Positions 1 to 5,737 of a stretch of 16,582 bases of DNA are shown in pieces. Every line of letters begins with the position of its first letter. Positions within the stretch are counted from its first letter, which is position 1. The stretch spans positions 1-16,582 of the forward strand of contig JAEWPB010000021.1 of NCBI GenBank assembly GCA_023399465.1, read 5' to 3'. Under the pieces are notes generated by a model. That model saw nothing but the letters and a program-made list of their open reading frames with translations, was not told the origin of the DNA and searched no databases. The position numbers were made by a program, and so were the translations under genes. The stretch is from Pseudomonadota bacterium. GTDB lineage: Bacteria > Pseudomonadota > Alphaproteobacteria > Rhizobiales > Rhizobiaceae.

Positions 1-350
1 GTGTAGGCGGTGTACCAGGCCGGGTTTTCCAGGATGTTGCGCTGGATGACCGGCGGCGTGATCGTGCCGTAGTAGCCCTGGCCGATCAGCGAAACCAGCG
101 CCTGGTTCTTGTTGGCTGTCTCCCGCAGGCGGTCGAGCGCCTCGCGCTCGGTCATCGGCGCGCCCCAGGTCATCGGCACCTTCAGGCGGATGGATGGGGG
201 GACGGTCGCGTCGATCAGTGTGTCGAGGCTGTCATAGCCGATCACCTTGAGCATTTCGGCCATTTCGTCCGGGGACGGGCCGATGTGCCGCCGATTGGCG
301 AAATCATACGGCTGATAGTCGGTGAACTGGAATTCGGTGGGCGTCGACAT
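1..350 (-). CDS. gcvP: glycine dehydrogenase (decarboxylating), P protein, N-terminal part only
   Basis: This is the pyridoxal-phosphate P protein of the cytoplasmic glycine cleavage system. It decarboxylates glycine and passes the aminomethyl group to the lipoyl arm of GcvH. Only about 116 N-terminal codons are present; the gene runs off the left edge, so the PLP lysine is not visible. The translation begins MSTPTEFQFTDYQPYDF and continues with RRHIGPSPDEMAEML, then LIGQGYYGTITPPVIQRNIL and ENPAWYTAY, all typical of the GcvP N-terminus. The ATG at 348-350 overlaps the gcvH stop by one base (TGATG), so translation is probably coupled. It is the third gene of gcvT-gcvH-gcvP and should share the riboswitch upstream of gcvT. 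Confidence 0.96.
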   Translation of the reverse strand, partial: MSTPTEFQFTDYQPYDFANRRHIGPSPDEMAEMLKVIGYDSLDTLIDATVPPSIRLKVPMTWGAPMTEREALDRLRETANKNQALVSLIGQGYYGTITPPVIQRNILENPAWYTAY

Positions 351-712
351 CAGGCGATCAGCTCCTTGTAGGCGGCTTCGTCGAGCAGCGCATCGGCATC
401 GGCGGCATTGGCAAGCTTGAGCTTGAAGAACCAGCCGGCGCCCTGGGGATCGGAATTGACCAGCGACGGGTCGTCGACGATGGCCTGGTTGATTTCGGTG
501 ATCTCGCCGTCAAGCGGGCAATAGACTTCCGAGGCGGCCTTGACGGATTCGACCGTGGCGGCATCGCCGCCCTTGGAAAAGCTGGCGCCGACCTCCGGCA
601 GTTCCACGAAGACGAGGTCGCCGAGCTGCTCGGCGGCATGGACGGTGATCCCGACCGTTGCAACGCCGTCTTCGACCTTGAGCCATTCGTGTTCCTGGGT
701 GAACTTGAGCAT
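350..712 (-). CDS. gcvH: glycine cleavage system H protein (lipoyl carrier)
   Basis: GcvH is the small carrier of the glycine cleavage system. Its lipoyl-lysine shuttles the aminomethyl group from GcvP to GcvT, and the dihydrolipoyl form is reoxidised by an L protein. The product is 120 residues. It opens with MLKFTQEHEWLKVEDG, and the lipoylation motif ESVKAASE puts the acceptor lysine at about residue 58. The C-terminal half has the usual PLDGEITEIN and GAGWFFKLKL segments. I chose the ATG at 710-712, which has a GGAGAG ribosome site a few bases upstream. An in-frame start 11 codons further upstream would overlap the end of gcvT and adds residues not usual for the family. It lies 29 bases after gcvT and overlaps gcvP by one base. 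Confidence 0.96.
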   Translation of the reverse strand: MLKFTQEHEWLKVEDGVATVGITVHAAEQLGDLVFVELPEVGASFSKGGDAATVESVKAASEVYCPLDGEITEINQAIVDDPSLVNSDPQGAGWFFKLKLANAADADALLDEAAYKELIA

Positions 713-741
713 GGAAAATCCTCTCTCCAAAATAAGGGAAA

Positions 742-1881
742 TCAACGTTTGTAGGTGGGAGTGACAAAGGGCAGGGCGGCGACCGTGACGGGAAGGTACT
801 TGCCCCGGACTTCGGCATAGACCTGCGTCCCCGGCAGCGCGTCGGCGACGGGCACATAGCCCATGGCGATGGGCGCCTCGACGCTGGGGCCAAAGCCGCC
901 GGAGGTGACTTCACCGATTTCCTTCTGCCCGTCCGCATCGGCATAGAGCTTGGCGTGGGCGCGCACCGGGGCCTTGCCTTCCGGCTTCAGACCGACGCGG
1001 CGGCGGTTCGCGCCGTTGTCCAGTTCGTCCAGGATCCGGGCGGCGCCGGGAAAGCCGCCGGCGCGTGCACCGCCATTGCGGCGAACCTTCTGGATGGCCC
1101 ATTCGAGGCCGGCTTCCACAGGTGTGGTGGTGGTGTCTATGTCGTTGCCGTAAAGGCAGAGACCCGCTTCGAGGCGCAGCGAATCGCGCGCGCCGAGCCC
1201 GACCGGCATGACGTCGGGATGCTCGAGCAGGCGATTGACAACATCGACGGCATCCGCGGCAGGGATGGAAATCTCGAAGCCGTCCTCGCCGGAATAGCCG
1301 GAGCGCGAGACGATGCAGGAGACATCGTGGAGGCTGACGTCTCGCACGTCCATGAACTTCATCGCGGCGACGTCGGCCCAGAGTTCTGCAAGTACGGCCT
1401 CCGCATGCGGACCCTGCAGGGCGATGAGGGCGCGGTCATCAAGCATCGTGACCTCGCAAGTTTCCGACAGGTGCTTCTGCATGTGCGCGAGATCGGCATC
1501 CTTGCAGCCGGCGTTGACGACGAGGAAGAAATGATCGCCGCGATTGGTGATCATCAGGTCGTCGAGAATGGTGCCAGTGTCGCTGGTAAAGAGCGCGTAA
1601 CGCTGGCGGCCTTCCTTGAGGCCAAGGACATCGACCGGCACCAGTGTCTCTAGTGCGAGCGCGGCATCGGCCATATTCCCGGTGCGCGGGCGGACGATGA
1701 CCTGGCCCATGTGCGAAACATCGAAAAGCCCGGCGGCTGAACGGGTGTGCAGATGCTCCTTCATGACGCCGGCAGGATACTGCACCGGCATGTCGTAGCC
1801 GGCAAACGGCACCATGCGTGCGCCAAGCGAAATATGCAGCGCATGCAGCGGTGTCTGCTTAAGGGGTGATGTTCCGTCCAA
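742..1881 (-). CDS. gcvT: glycine cleavage system aminomethyltransferase, T protein
   Basis: GcvT moves the methylene carbon from the H-protein lipoyl arm to tetrahydrofolate, giving 5,10-methylene-THF and releasing ammonia. The product is 379 residues, close to the family norm. The N-terminus reads TPLHALHISLGARMVPFAGYD, followed by MPVQYPAGVMKEH and a GLFDVSHMGQ segment, all standard GcvT motifs. SRSGYSGEDGFEIS, GLGARDSLRLEAGLCLYGND and a C-terminal AIMGYV-like AIAMGYVP stretch are also present. The start is TTG at 1879-1881, supported by a GGAGG at 1888-1892 six bases upstream; the first in-frame ATG would remove the conserved N-terminal segment. It is the first gene of the operon and lies behind a tandem glycine riboswitch. 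Confidence 0.96.
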   Translation of the reverse strand: MDGTSPLKQTPLHALHISLGARMVPFAGYDMPVQYPAGVMKEHLHTRSAAGLFDVSHMGQVIVRPRTGNMADAALALETLVPVDVLGLKEGRQRYALFTSDTGTILDDLMITNRGDHFFLVVNAGCKDADLAHMQKHLSETCEVTMLDDRALIALQGPHAEAVLAELWADVAAMKFMDVRDVSLHDVSCIVSRSGYSGEDGFEISIPAADAVDVVNRLLEHPDVMPVGLGARDSLRLEAGLCLYGNDIDTTTTPVEAGLEWAIQKVRRNGGARAGGFPGAARILDELDNGANRRRVGLKPEGKAPVRAHAKLYADADGQKEIGEVTSGGFGPSVEAPIAMGYVPVADALPGTQVYAEVRGKYLPVTVAALPFVTPTYKR

Positions 1882-1887
1882 GGGACG

Positions 1888-1892
1888 CCTCC
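1888..1892 (-). promoter_or_regulatory. ribosome binding site deciding the TTG start of gcvT
   Basis: The minus strand carries GGAGG six bases before the TTG at 1879-1881. This full Shine-Dalgarno core is the reason for choosing the non-ATG start. It lies 7 bases downstream of the distal leader hairpin (1900-1912), so it could be affected by leader folding; that last point is inference. Confidence 0.75.
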
Positions 1893-1899
1893 AGGTTTA

Positions 1900-1950
1900 C
1901 GCGCTACGCGCGGGCTCATTTCCGGCGCTACGCGCCGTGGATTAGAGCCC
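1900..1950 (-). promoter_or_regulatory. two GC hairpins between the glycine riboswitch and gcvT (probable expression platform)
   Basis: Two perfect small hairpins lie between aptamer 2 and the gcvT ribosome site. In plus-strand letters they are CGGCGC-TAC-GCGCCG at 1923-1937 and CGCGC-TAC-GCGCG at 1900-1912. They share the 11-base direct repeat GCGCTACGCGC at 1901-1911 and 1925-1935, offset by 24 bases. A further pair, GGGCTC (1912-1917) with GAGCCC (1945-1950), can enclose the first hairpin. It shares base 1912 with the second hairpin, so the folds compete slightly. No U-run follows either hairpin, so a simple intrinsic terminator is unlikely. Control at translation, or Rho-dependent termination, is inference. 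Confidence 0.55.
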
Positions 1951-2108
1951 CCTCTGTCCGTTTGCCTGAGATTGTTATCCCTTCGGCGAACGCACGCTGT
2001 GGTGCGCCTCTCTCCAGAGTCCGTTTGGCATCCCGTTGGTCCTTTTGCCTGAGAGTTTCCGGGGCGGTTGCTCCTTCGGCACCGGATCGAACCGGCTTCT
2101 CCCAACAA
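1950..2108 (-). promoter_or_regulatory. tandem glycine riboswitch (two aptamers)
   Basis: Read on the minus strand, the leader holds two copies of the glycine aptamer. Aptamer 1 (about 2035-2106) starts GUUGGGAGA, has GCCGAAGGAGCAA, then AACUCUCAGGCAAAAGGAC, and closes with CCAAC. Its P1 pairs 2102-2106 with 2035-2039. Aptamer 2 (about 1952-2019) starts CUCUGGAGAGA, has GCCGAAGGGAUAACAA, then AAUCUCAGGCAAACGGAC, and closes with CAGAG. Its P1 pairs 2015-2019 with 1952-1956. These are the hallmark conserved blocks of the glycine riboswitch, and its usual target, the gcv operon, follows. Glycine binding normally turns expression of this operon on. The linker between the aptamers is about 15 bases. 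Confidence 0.95.
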
Positions 2109-2118
2109 GATGGCGCCC

Positions 2119-2147
2119 ATTATCTGTCATGCCCTAAGCTTGGCAAG
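2119..2147 (-). promoter_or_regulatory. probable housekeeping promoter of the riboswitch-gcvTHP operon
   Basis: On the minus strand CTTGCC (2142-2147), or TTGCCA shifted by one (2141-2146), is followed after 17 or 16 bases by GATAAT (2119-2124). This resembles a rhizobial sigma-70 promoter. A transcript from here would begin near 2112, only a few bases before the P1 helix of aptamer 1, so the leader would hold almost nothing but the riboswitch. The assignment rests on the match and its fitting position. Confidence 0.55.
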
Positions 2148-2224
2148 TGGCAAATGTCGTTGTCACATAATTTCTTGTCGCTGCCACGCACTCGGGAACG
2201 GCAGTCGCGTCACCTTGTAAGGGT

Positions 2225-2419
2225 TCAGTGCGAAGGCTTGGCGACGTGTTCGGGAAGGCCCTTGCGCTTGGTTTCCGCGAACTCCTCCAGTTCCGCCTCC
2301 GTCATGCTCTCCTCCATTTCCTTGGCGGCGCCTCTCAACTCGGATTTGTCGATCTCGCCACGCTTGGCAGCGAGGGCAAGGCCGGCTGCTTTCTGTTGGG
2401 CTTTCGATTTTGCAGGCAT
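2225..2419 (-). CDS. DUF3008 family small protein
   Basis: This encodes a 64-residue hydrophilic protein starting MPAKSKAQQKAAGLAL, with a middle of GAAKEMEESMTEAELEEFA and ending TKRKGLPEHVAKPSH. I recognise the pattern as the DUF3008 family, small charged proteins common in Alphaproteobacteria with no established biochemical role. There is no signal peptide, membrane segment or cysteine. The ATG at 2417-2419 has an AGGAAAG ribosome site upstream. It stands alone on the minus strand, divergent from the DUF2946-like gene and about 100 bases before the gcv promoter. An EcfG-type promoter lies 45-70 bases upstream, which suggests expression in the general stress response (inference). The family call is firm; the function is unknown. 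Confidence 0.88.
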   Translation of the reverse strand: MPAKSKAQQKAAGLALAAKRGEIDKSELRGAAKEMEESMTEAELEEFAETKRKGLPEHVAKPSH

Positions 2420-2464
2420 GGCACGCTTTCCTTTCGTCGCAGGCTTGTCGATTCGCGAAGGAAA

Positions 2465-2489
2465 AACGCGTGCCGGTTGGGAAGGTTCC
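2465..2489 (-). promoter_or_regulatory. EcfG/RpoE2-type general stress promoter before the DUF3008 gene
   Basis: The minus strand reads GGAAC (2485-2489), then 16 bases, then CGTT (2465-2468). This matches the alphaproteobacterial EcfG (RpoE2 in Sinorhizobium) consensus of GGAAC, a 16-17 base spacer and CGTT. Transcription would start near 2458, about 40 bases before the DUF3008 ATG. Checking the other GGAAC occurrences I noticed in the window gave no second element with the right spacing. Confidence 0.65.
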
Positions 2490-2566
2490 GGTCGACGCGT
2501 CGTTGCAATTTTGCTTTTGTTTTGTGTGGAAGTGCTCTATCGCTCGAGCAGGATTGGGGGAGGCCA

Positions 2567-2938
2567 ATGGCGCAGGAACGGCGGAAGTTGGACAGGGCAT
2601 TGGGGGTGCTGTGCGCGCTCGCGCTGCTTGTCCTCTCGTTCGCGCATCTGCCGGGCTTCGCTGCCCCTCCGGCGTCCGGGCGCACAGCAGAATACATGCT
2701 GCCCGACGGCAGTTTTGCGTCGCTCTGCCTCACCCATCACGACACAGAAGAGCCGCTTGCGGCCCTCGCTTGCGAGTTGTGTTGCCTGACATCGGCTACC
2801 TATCTGCCATTGCCCGACGGGACGACGCTGGCGCATGGACACGCCTCGCTGGCGAATGCGCCGGCTCTCGTTGCCGCCATCACGGGCGGCACGGCAATCG
2901 CGCGGCCACGCTCGCGCTCTCCGCCCGAATCCGTCTGA
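2567..2938 (+). CDS. DUF2946-like exported protein with a Cys motif, probably copper-related
   Basis: This encodes a 123-residue protein with a basic start (MAQERRKLDR), one hydrophobic segment at residues 11-30 that could be a signal peptide or membrane anchor, then a soluble region. The visible motifs are C54 in SLCLTHHD and a C69-x2-C72-C73 cluster in ACELCCLT. This layout, and its place before a copper-binding protein gene, resemble the DUF2946 family found in copper loci. I chose the ATG at 2567-2569 because GGGGGAGG lies just upstream; the spacing is short, about 3 bases. The C-terminus is rich in Arg, Ser and Pro. The gene lies 99 bases before the YcnI-PCuAC fusion and probably shares its transcript. 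The coding call is good, the family call moderate, and metal binding is inferred. Confidence 0.72.
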   Translation: MAQERRKLDRALGVLCALALLVLSFAHLPGFAAPPASGRTAEYMLPDGSFASLCLTHHDTEEPLAALACELCCLTSATYLPLPDGTTLAHGHASLANAPALVAAITGGTAIARPRSRSPPESV

Positions 2939-3037
2939 TCTCCCCCGTCATTTGCATTGAACATTGATGGCGTCCGTTTGGGCGCAAAACCGGCCGGACA
3001 GCGATGCTGCCCACTGCGGCCGGATGGAGATACGACC

Positions 3038-4057
3038 ATGACCTATTTGAAAACACTCGGCATTTCCGCCCTGTTTGCCTCGGTTGCCGTTGCCCAGGCG
3101 CATGCCCATGCGTCGCTGGCGACGTCGGAGGCGGCGGCTGAAAGCTATTTCCTGCTCACCGCCCAGATCCCGCATGGCTGCGATGGCAAGGTGACCACCG
3201 AACTCGGGATCAAGCTCCCCGAAGGTTTCATTCTCGCCAAACCGATGCCCAAGGCAGGCTGGGATCTTGAAGTCGTCAATGGCGACTACGGCAAGACCTA
3301 TTCCGATCACGGCAAGGAGATCAAATCCGGTCCGCTTGAAATCCTCTGGAAGGGCGGCAATCTCCCGGACGAGCATTTCGATACGTTCTCGGTGCGTGGC
3401 AAGATCGCGGGTGTCGAAACCGGCGCAGCGCTGCCTATCGTCATCACCCAGAAATGCGGTGCCGATGCTGCCGTCGTCTGGAGTGAGATCGCTGCGGAGG
3501 GTACCGATCCGCATTCGCTCGCGCATCCCGCGCCATTGCTGCGAATCATTGACGCCGAGGGCCATCATGGACACGTGATGCCTGCCGGCCACGCGATGAC
3601 GCACGACATGACCGCCCAGCACTTGAATGGCCAGGAAATGACCGGCAGTGCGAAGGGTGCTGGCGCGAAAGTCGGCGACCTTACAATCAGCGGCGCCTAC
3701 TCGCGCGCGATGCTTCCCGGCCAGCCGGTCGGTGGCGGTTTTCTGACGATCAGGAACGACGGCGAGCAAGCCGATACGCTGGTGTCCGTGTCGACGCCGC
3801 TGGCTGGCCGCGTCGAACTGCACGAGATGGCGATGCAGGGTGACGTGATGAAGATGCGCAAGTTGGAAGGCGGCATTGCCGTACCGGCCGGCGAGACGGT
3901 CGAACTGAAGCCGGGTGGCCTGCACCTGATGTTCATGGAAGTGAAGAAGCCGTTCGCCGAAGGCGACGAAGTGCCGGTGACGCTGACCTTCGAGAAGGCC
4001 GGTACGGTCGACATGATGATGAAGGTGGGACCCGCCAGAGGCAAGCCCGCGCACTAA
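3038..4057 (+). CDS. secreted YcnI-like (DUF1775) + PCuAC copper chaperone fusion
   Basis: A 339-residue periplasmic copper-binding protein made of two domains. Residues 1-23 form a signal peptide ending AHA; cleavage there would leave His24 (HASLATSEAAAES) as the mature N-terminus, as in YcnI/DUF1775 proteins, where the terminal histidine binds Cu(II). The DUF1775 domain spans about 24-170, with IPHGCDG, GIKLPEGF, W104 in LWKGG and FSVRGKI; C48 and C140 could form a disulfide. A linker (about 175-201) holds repeated His and Met (HHGHVMPAGHAMTHDM). The PCuAC domain (about 210-330) has GAYSRAMLPGQP, H262, M264, M271, M273 and GGLHLMFM (H296, M298), close to the family's copper motif. The ATG at 3038 has GGAGA upstream; longer in-frame starts would bury the signal peptide. 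Delivery of copper to an oxidase is inferred from PCuAC relatives. Confidence 0.9.
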   Translation: MTYLKTLGISALFASVAVAQAHAHASLATSEAAAESYFLLTAQIPHGCDGKVTTELGIKLPEGFILAKPMPKAGWDLEVVNGDYGKTYSDHGKEIKSGPLEILWKGGNLPDEHFDTFSVRGKIAGVETGAALPIVITQKCGADAAVVWSEIAAEGTDPHSLAHPAPLLRIIDAEGHHGHVMPAGHAMTHDMTAQHLNGQEMTGSAKGAGAKVGDLTISGAYSRAMLPGQPVGGGFLTIRNDGEQADTLVSVSTPLAGRVELHEMAMQGDVMKMRKLEGGIAVPAGETVELKPGGLHLMFMEVKKPFAEGDEVPVTLTFEKAGTVDMMMKVGPARGKPAH

Positions 4058-4094
4058 CCGGCCGATGCCACTTGTACGGCAGGCGTGAACGACA

Positions 4095-4129
4095 GAAAGC
4101 CGCAGGTGCATCATGCTCCTGCGGCTTTC
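4095..4129. terminator. strong hairpin between convergent genes, probable bidirectional terminator
   Basis: GAAAGCCGCAGG (4095-4106) pairs perfectly with CCTGCGGCTTTC (4118-4129). Inside, GCAT and ATGC can pair around a single base. The arms end in AAA and TTT, giving short T-runs in both directions. It lies 37 bases after the copper-protein stop and 19 bases after the stop of the convergent gene at 4149-4421, which fits a shared terminator. Confidence 0.8.
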
Positions 4130-4148
4130 GGCGTCTGCGACAGGGGTA

Positions 4149-4421
4149 TCAGTCGCGGGCGCTCCGGTAAGCTTCAATGACTTGTTTCAGCGATACCTGG
4201 CGTTCGGGCGTGCCCGAGTTAAGGAAGTAGAGCGCCAGTGCCGGCGGCTTGATCAGATTGGCCAGTGCCTGCACGCGCTTGTCCGTGCTCTTGACGGCTT
4301 CTTCGTGGAGGATACGAGTCTGCTCGTACGGCGCAGAACTGCCGTTTGCCCTCTGGGAGGGTTTCAGAGGCTCCATCGCATACGCCGCCGTGGTGGCGGA
4401 TACCGTTACTACCTGCGTCAT
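4149..4421 (-). CDS. small hypothetical protein
   Basis: A 90-residue protein that I do not recognise. It begins MTQVVTVSATTAAYAMEPLK; the first 15 or so residues are mildly apolar and might be a weak export signal, but there is no convincing hydrophobic core. The rest is hydrophilic, with likely helices in EEAVKSTDKRVQALANLI and VSLKQVIEAYRSARD, and no cysteines. The amino-acid makeup looks like a real protein. I chose the ATG at 4419-4421; a GTG three codons earlier (4428-4430) is also possible, and neither has a strong ribosome site. It diverges from the hemG-like gene across a region with an FNR/FixK box and converges on the copper-protein gene with a shared hairpin terminator. It may respond to low oxygen (inference). 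Confidence 0.62.
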   Translation of the reverse strand: MTQVVTVSATTAAYAMEPLKPSQRANGSSAPYEQTRILHEEAVKSTDKRVQALANLIKPPALALYFLNSGTPERQVSLKQVIEAYRSARD

Positions 4422-4532
4422 TGTAAACACCAGAGTGACATCAATTGTTCGCGATTATAGCTCGTCGGCATTCTGAAGAACTTAAATTGAACGCTTGTGT
4501 TTTAATCGAATTTTAGTCGATCTATTCTTGCA

Positions 4533-4546
4533 TTGATGCAGATCAA
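4533..4546. promoter_or_regulatory. perfect FNR/FixK-type box in the divergent region before the hemG-like gene
   Basis: The sequence is TTGAT-GCAG-ATCAA, an exact match to the FNR/FixK/FnrN consensus of TTGAT, four bases and ATCAA. Its centre (4539.5) is 58 bases before the GTG of the hemG-like gene. A class II promoter with the box at -41.5 would start near 4581, leaving a 17-base leader that still contains the GGAGAG ribosome site. On the other strand the same box is about 118 bases before the small gene at 4149-4421. Confidence 0.75.
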
Positions 4547-4597
4547 GGTGGCCACACTTCTCGAGTGGAAGCATGCTGGCAAATCGGAGAGACGACC

Positions 4598-5134
4598 GTG
4601 ACGGTATTGATCGCATATATGAGCGTCGAGGGGCAGACCAGGAAGATCGCGGAAACGATCGCGGAAGATATCGAGGGAAGGGGCGAGCGCGCGGCATTGC
4701 TGAACATCGCATCGGATCAGGATTTCGCGTTGATCCGCCCGAATGCCGCAATCCTTTGCGCTCCGGTGCATAGCGGCCACTATCCCCAGCCGTTTTTCGA
4801 TTTCGTCAGACAGGAGAAGGACTGGCTGAACTCGGTGCCGAGCGCCTTCATTTCGGTCTCGCTATCCATCATCAGTGACGATCCCGAGGAGCGGGCGGAG
4901 GCGATGGGCTATGCCGACACGTTGATTGCCGAAACCGGCTGGGCGCCGGGCATGGTGCATCATGCTGCCGGTGCCTTGCGGTTTACCGAGTACGACTTCT
5001 TCAAACGCTGGATGGTGCGGCGAGTGGTCGCAAGGGAAAAGCGGCCCGAGGATGCGGCGCGCGACTACGAGTTCACCAACTGGGCGGCGCTGAACAGCTT
5101 TGTTGATGACTTTCTCGACGGTGCGCGCCATTAG
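4598..5134 (+). CDS. hemG: HemG-like flavodoxin-fold protoporphyrinogen oxidase
   Basis: A 178-residue flavodoxin-like protein that resembles E. coli HemG (181 residues) along its whole length. The family oxidises protoporphyrinogen IX to protoporphyrin IX in haem synthesis, with FMN as cofactor and the quinone pool as electron acceptor, at the inner face of the membrane. The FMN-phosphate loop is YMSVEGQTRKIA near residues 7-18. Later segments follow HemG in order: APVHSGHYPQPFFDFV, LNSVPSAFISVSL, GWAPGMVHHAAGALRFTEYDFF, then the basic RWMVRRVVAREKR and YEFTNWAALNSFVDDF. I chose the GTG at 4598 because GGAGAG lies 7 bases upstream; an upstream GTG at 4565 has no ribosome site. A perfect FNR/FixK box stands before it. 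Some relatives are annotated only as flavodoxin-domain proteins, so activity is likely but not proven. Confidence 0.85.
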   Translation: MTVLIAYMSVEGQTRKIAETIAEDIEGRGERAALLNIASDQDFALIRPNAAILCAPVHSGHYPQPFFDFVRQEKDWLNSVPSAFISVSLSIISDDPEERAEAMGYADTLIAETGWAPGMVHHAAGALRFTEYDFFKRWMVRRVVAREKRPEDAARDYEFTNWAALNSFVDDFLDGARH

Positions 5135-5201
5135 CGACAGAACATGAGTTGGGCCCACCCTGCGCTTGCCGGGAATCACACGGCCGGGTTAGAACGTGCC
5201 G

Positions 5202-5582
5202 ATGTTGCACGTTTCGCTCGTTGCCCTTGGGGGCGCAATCGGCTCGGTCCTGCGCTATCTGGTCGGCGTGGCCGTCTTGCGGATGGCCGGCCACGGATTT
5301 CCGTGGGGAACGCTTGTCGTCAATGTCTTAGGCTCCTTCGCCATCGGTCTGCTGGCCGAACTGATCGTGCGGAAGTTCGACGCTTCGCCGGAACTGCGCC
5401 TGTTCCTCGTGACCGGCATCCTCGGCGGCTTTACCACCTTCTCGGCCTTTTCGCTCGATGTGGTGTCCTTGTACGAGCGCGGCGCGACCGTGTCTTCGAT
5501 CGGCTATATCGCCGCGAGCCTTTGCCTTTCGGTCGCCGCAGTCGTTACCGGGCTAGCGCTGATGCGGTCCCTTCTCGCGTGA
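5202..5582 (+). CDS. crcB: CrcB/Fluc fluoride ion channel
   Basis: A 126-residue four-helix membrane protein of the CrcB/Fluc family, dual-topology dimers that export fluoride from the cytoplasm. Family signatures are visible: LGGAIGSVLRYLVG at the N-terminus, PWGTLVVNVLGSFAIGLL with the conserved Asn, and TGILGGFTTFSAFSLD with the Gly-Gly and Phe-Thr-Thr-Phe segment around the central Na+ site. I chose the ATG at 5202-5204; a GTG two codons upstream (5196) is in frame and equally possible, since neither has a clear ribosome site. It follows the hemG-like gene by 67 bases on the same strand. I looked for a fluoride riboswitch upstream and saw none. Confidence 0.93.
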   Translation: MLHVSLVALGGAIGSVLRYLVGVAVLRMAGHGFPWGTLVVNVLGSFAIGLLAELIVRKFDASPELRLFLVTGILGGFTTFSAFSLDVVSLYERGATVSSIGYIAASLCLSVAAVVTGLALMRSLLA

Positions 5583-5737
5583 CATGTCGCGTGATGCCCT
5601 TGTCGCGTGGTGCCGGCGAAAACGGCCCACCATCATCAATTAGATTTCCTCTTTTTCCAAAAATGCTCTAAAGCCTGCGCAAAGAGCGTTAGGCGCCGTC
5701 GGCTGCCTGCGCGGAAGTTACAAGCGGAAGACGTGGC

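Noticed and set aside
955..1653. Plus-strand open frame of about 230 codons inside gcvT
   Set aside because: It is antisense to a certain gene and has no family resemblance.
1866..2789. Plus-strand open frame across the riboswitch and DUF3008 gene
   Set aside because: It runs antisense to a structured RNA leader and a recognised small gene, with no protein-family features.
2948..4177. Open frame of about 400 codons antisense to the copper fusion gene
   Set aside because: The sense strand has a signal peptide and two recognised domains; the antisense product has none and crosses the terminator hairpin.
5135..5201. Possible fluoride riboswitch before crcB
   Set aside because: The conserved crcB RNA motif elements are not visible in the 67 bases, and the gene may simply be read through from hemG.
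5583..5737. 155-base gap between crcB and the pseudouridine synthase gene
   Set aside because: It contains an AT-rich patch around 5636-5670 that may hold a promoter, but I could not find a convincing -35/-10 pair or any gene.
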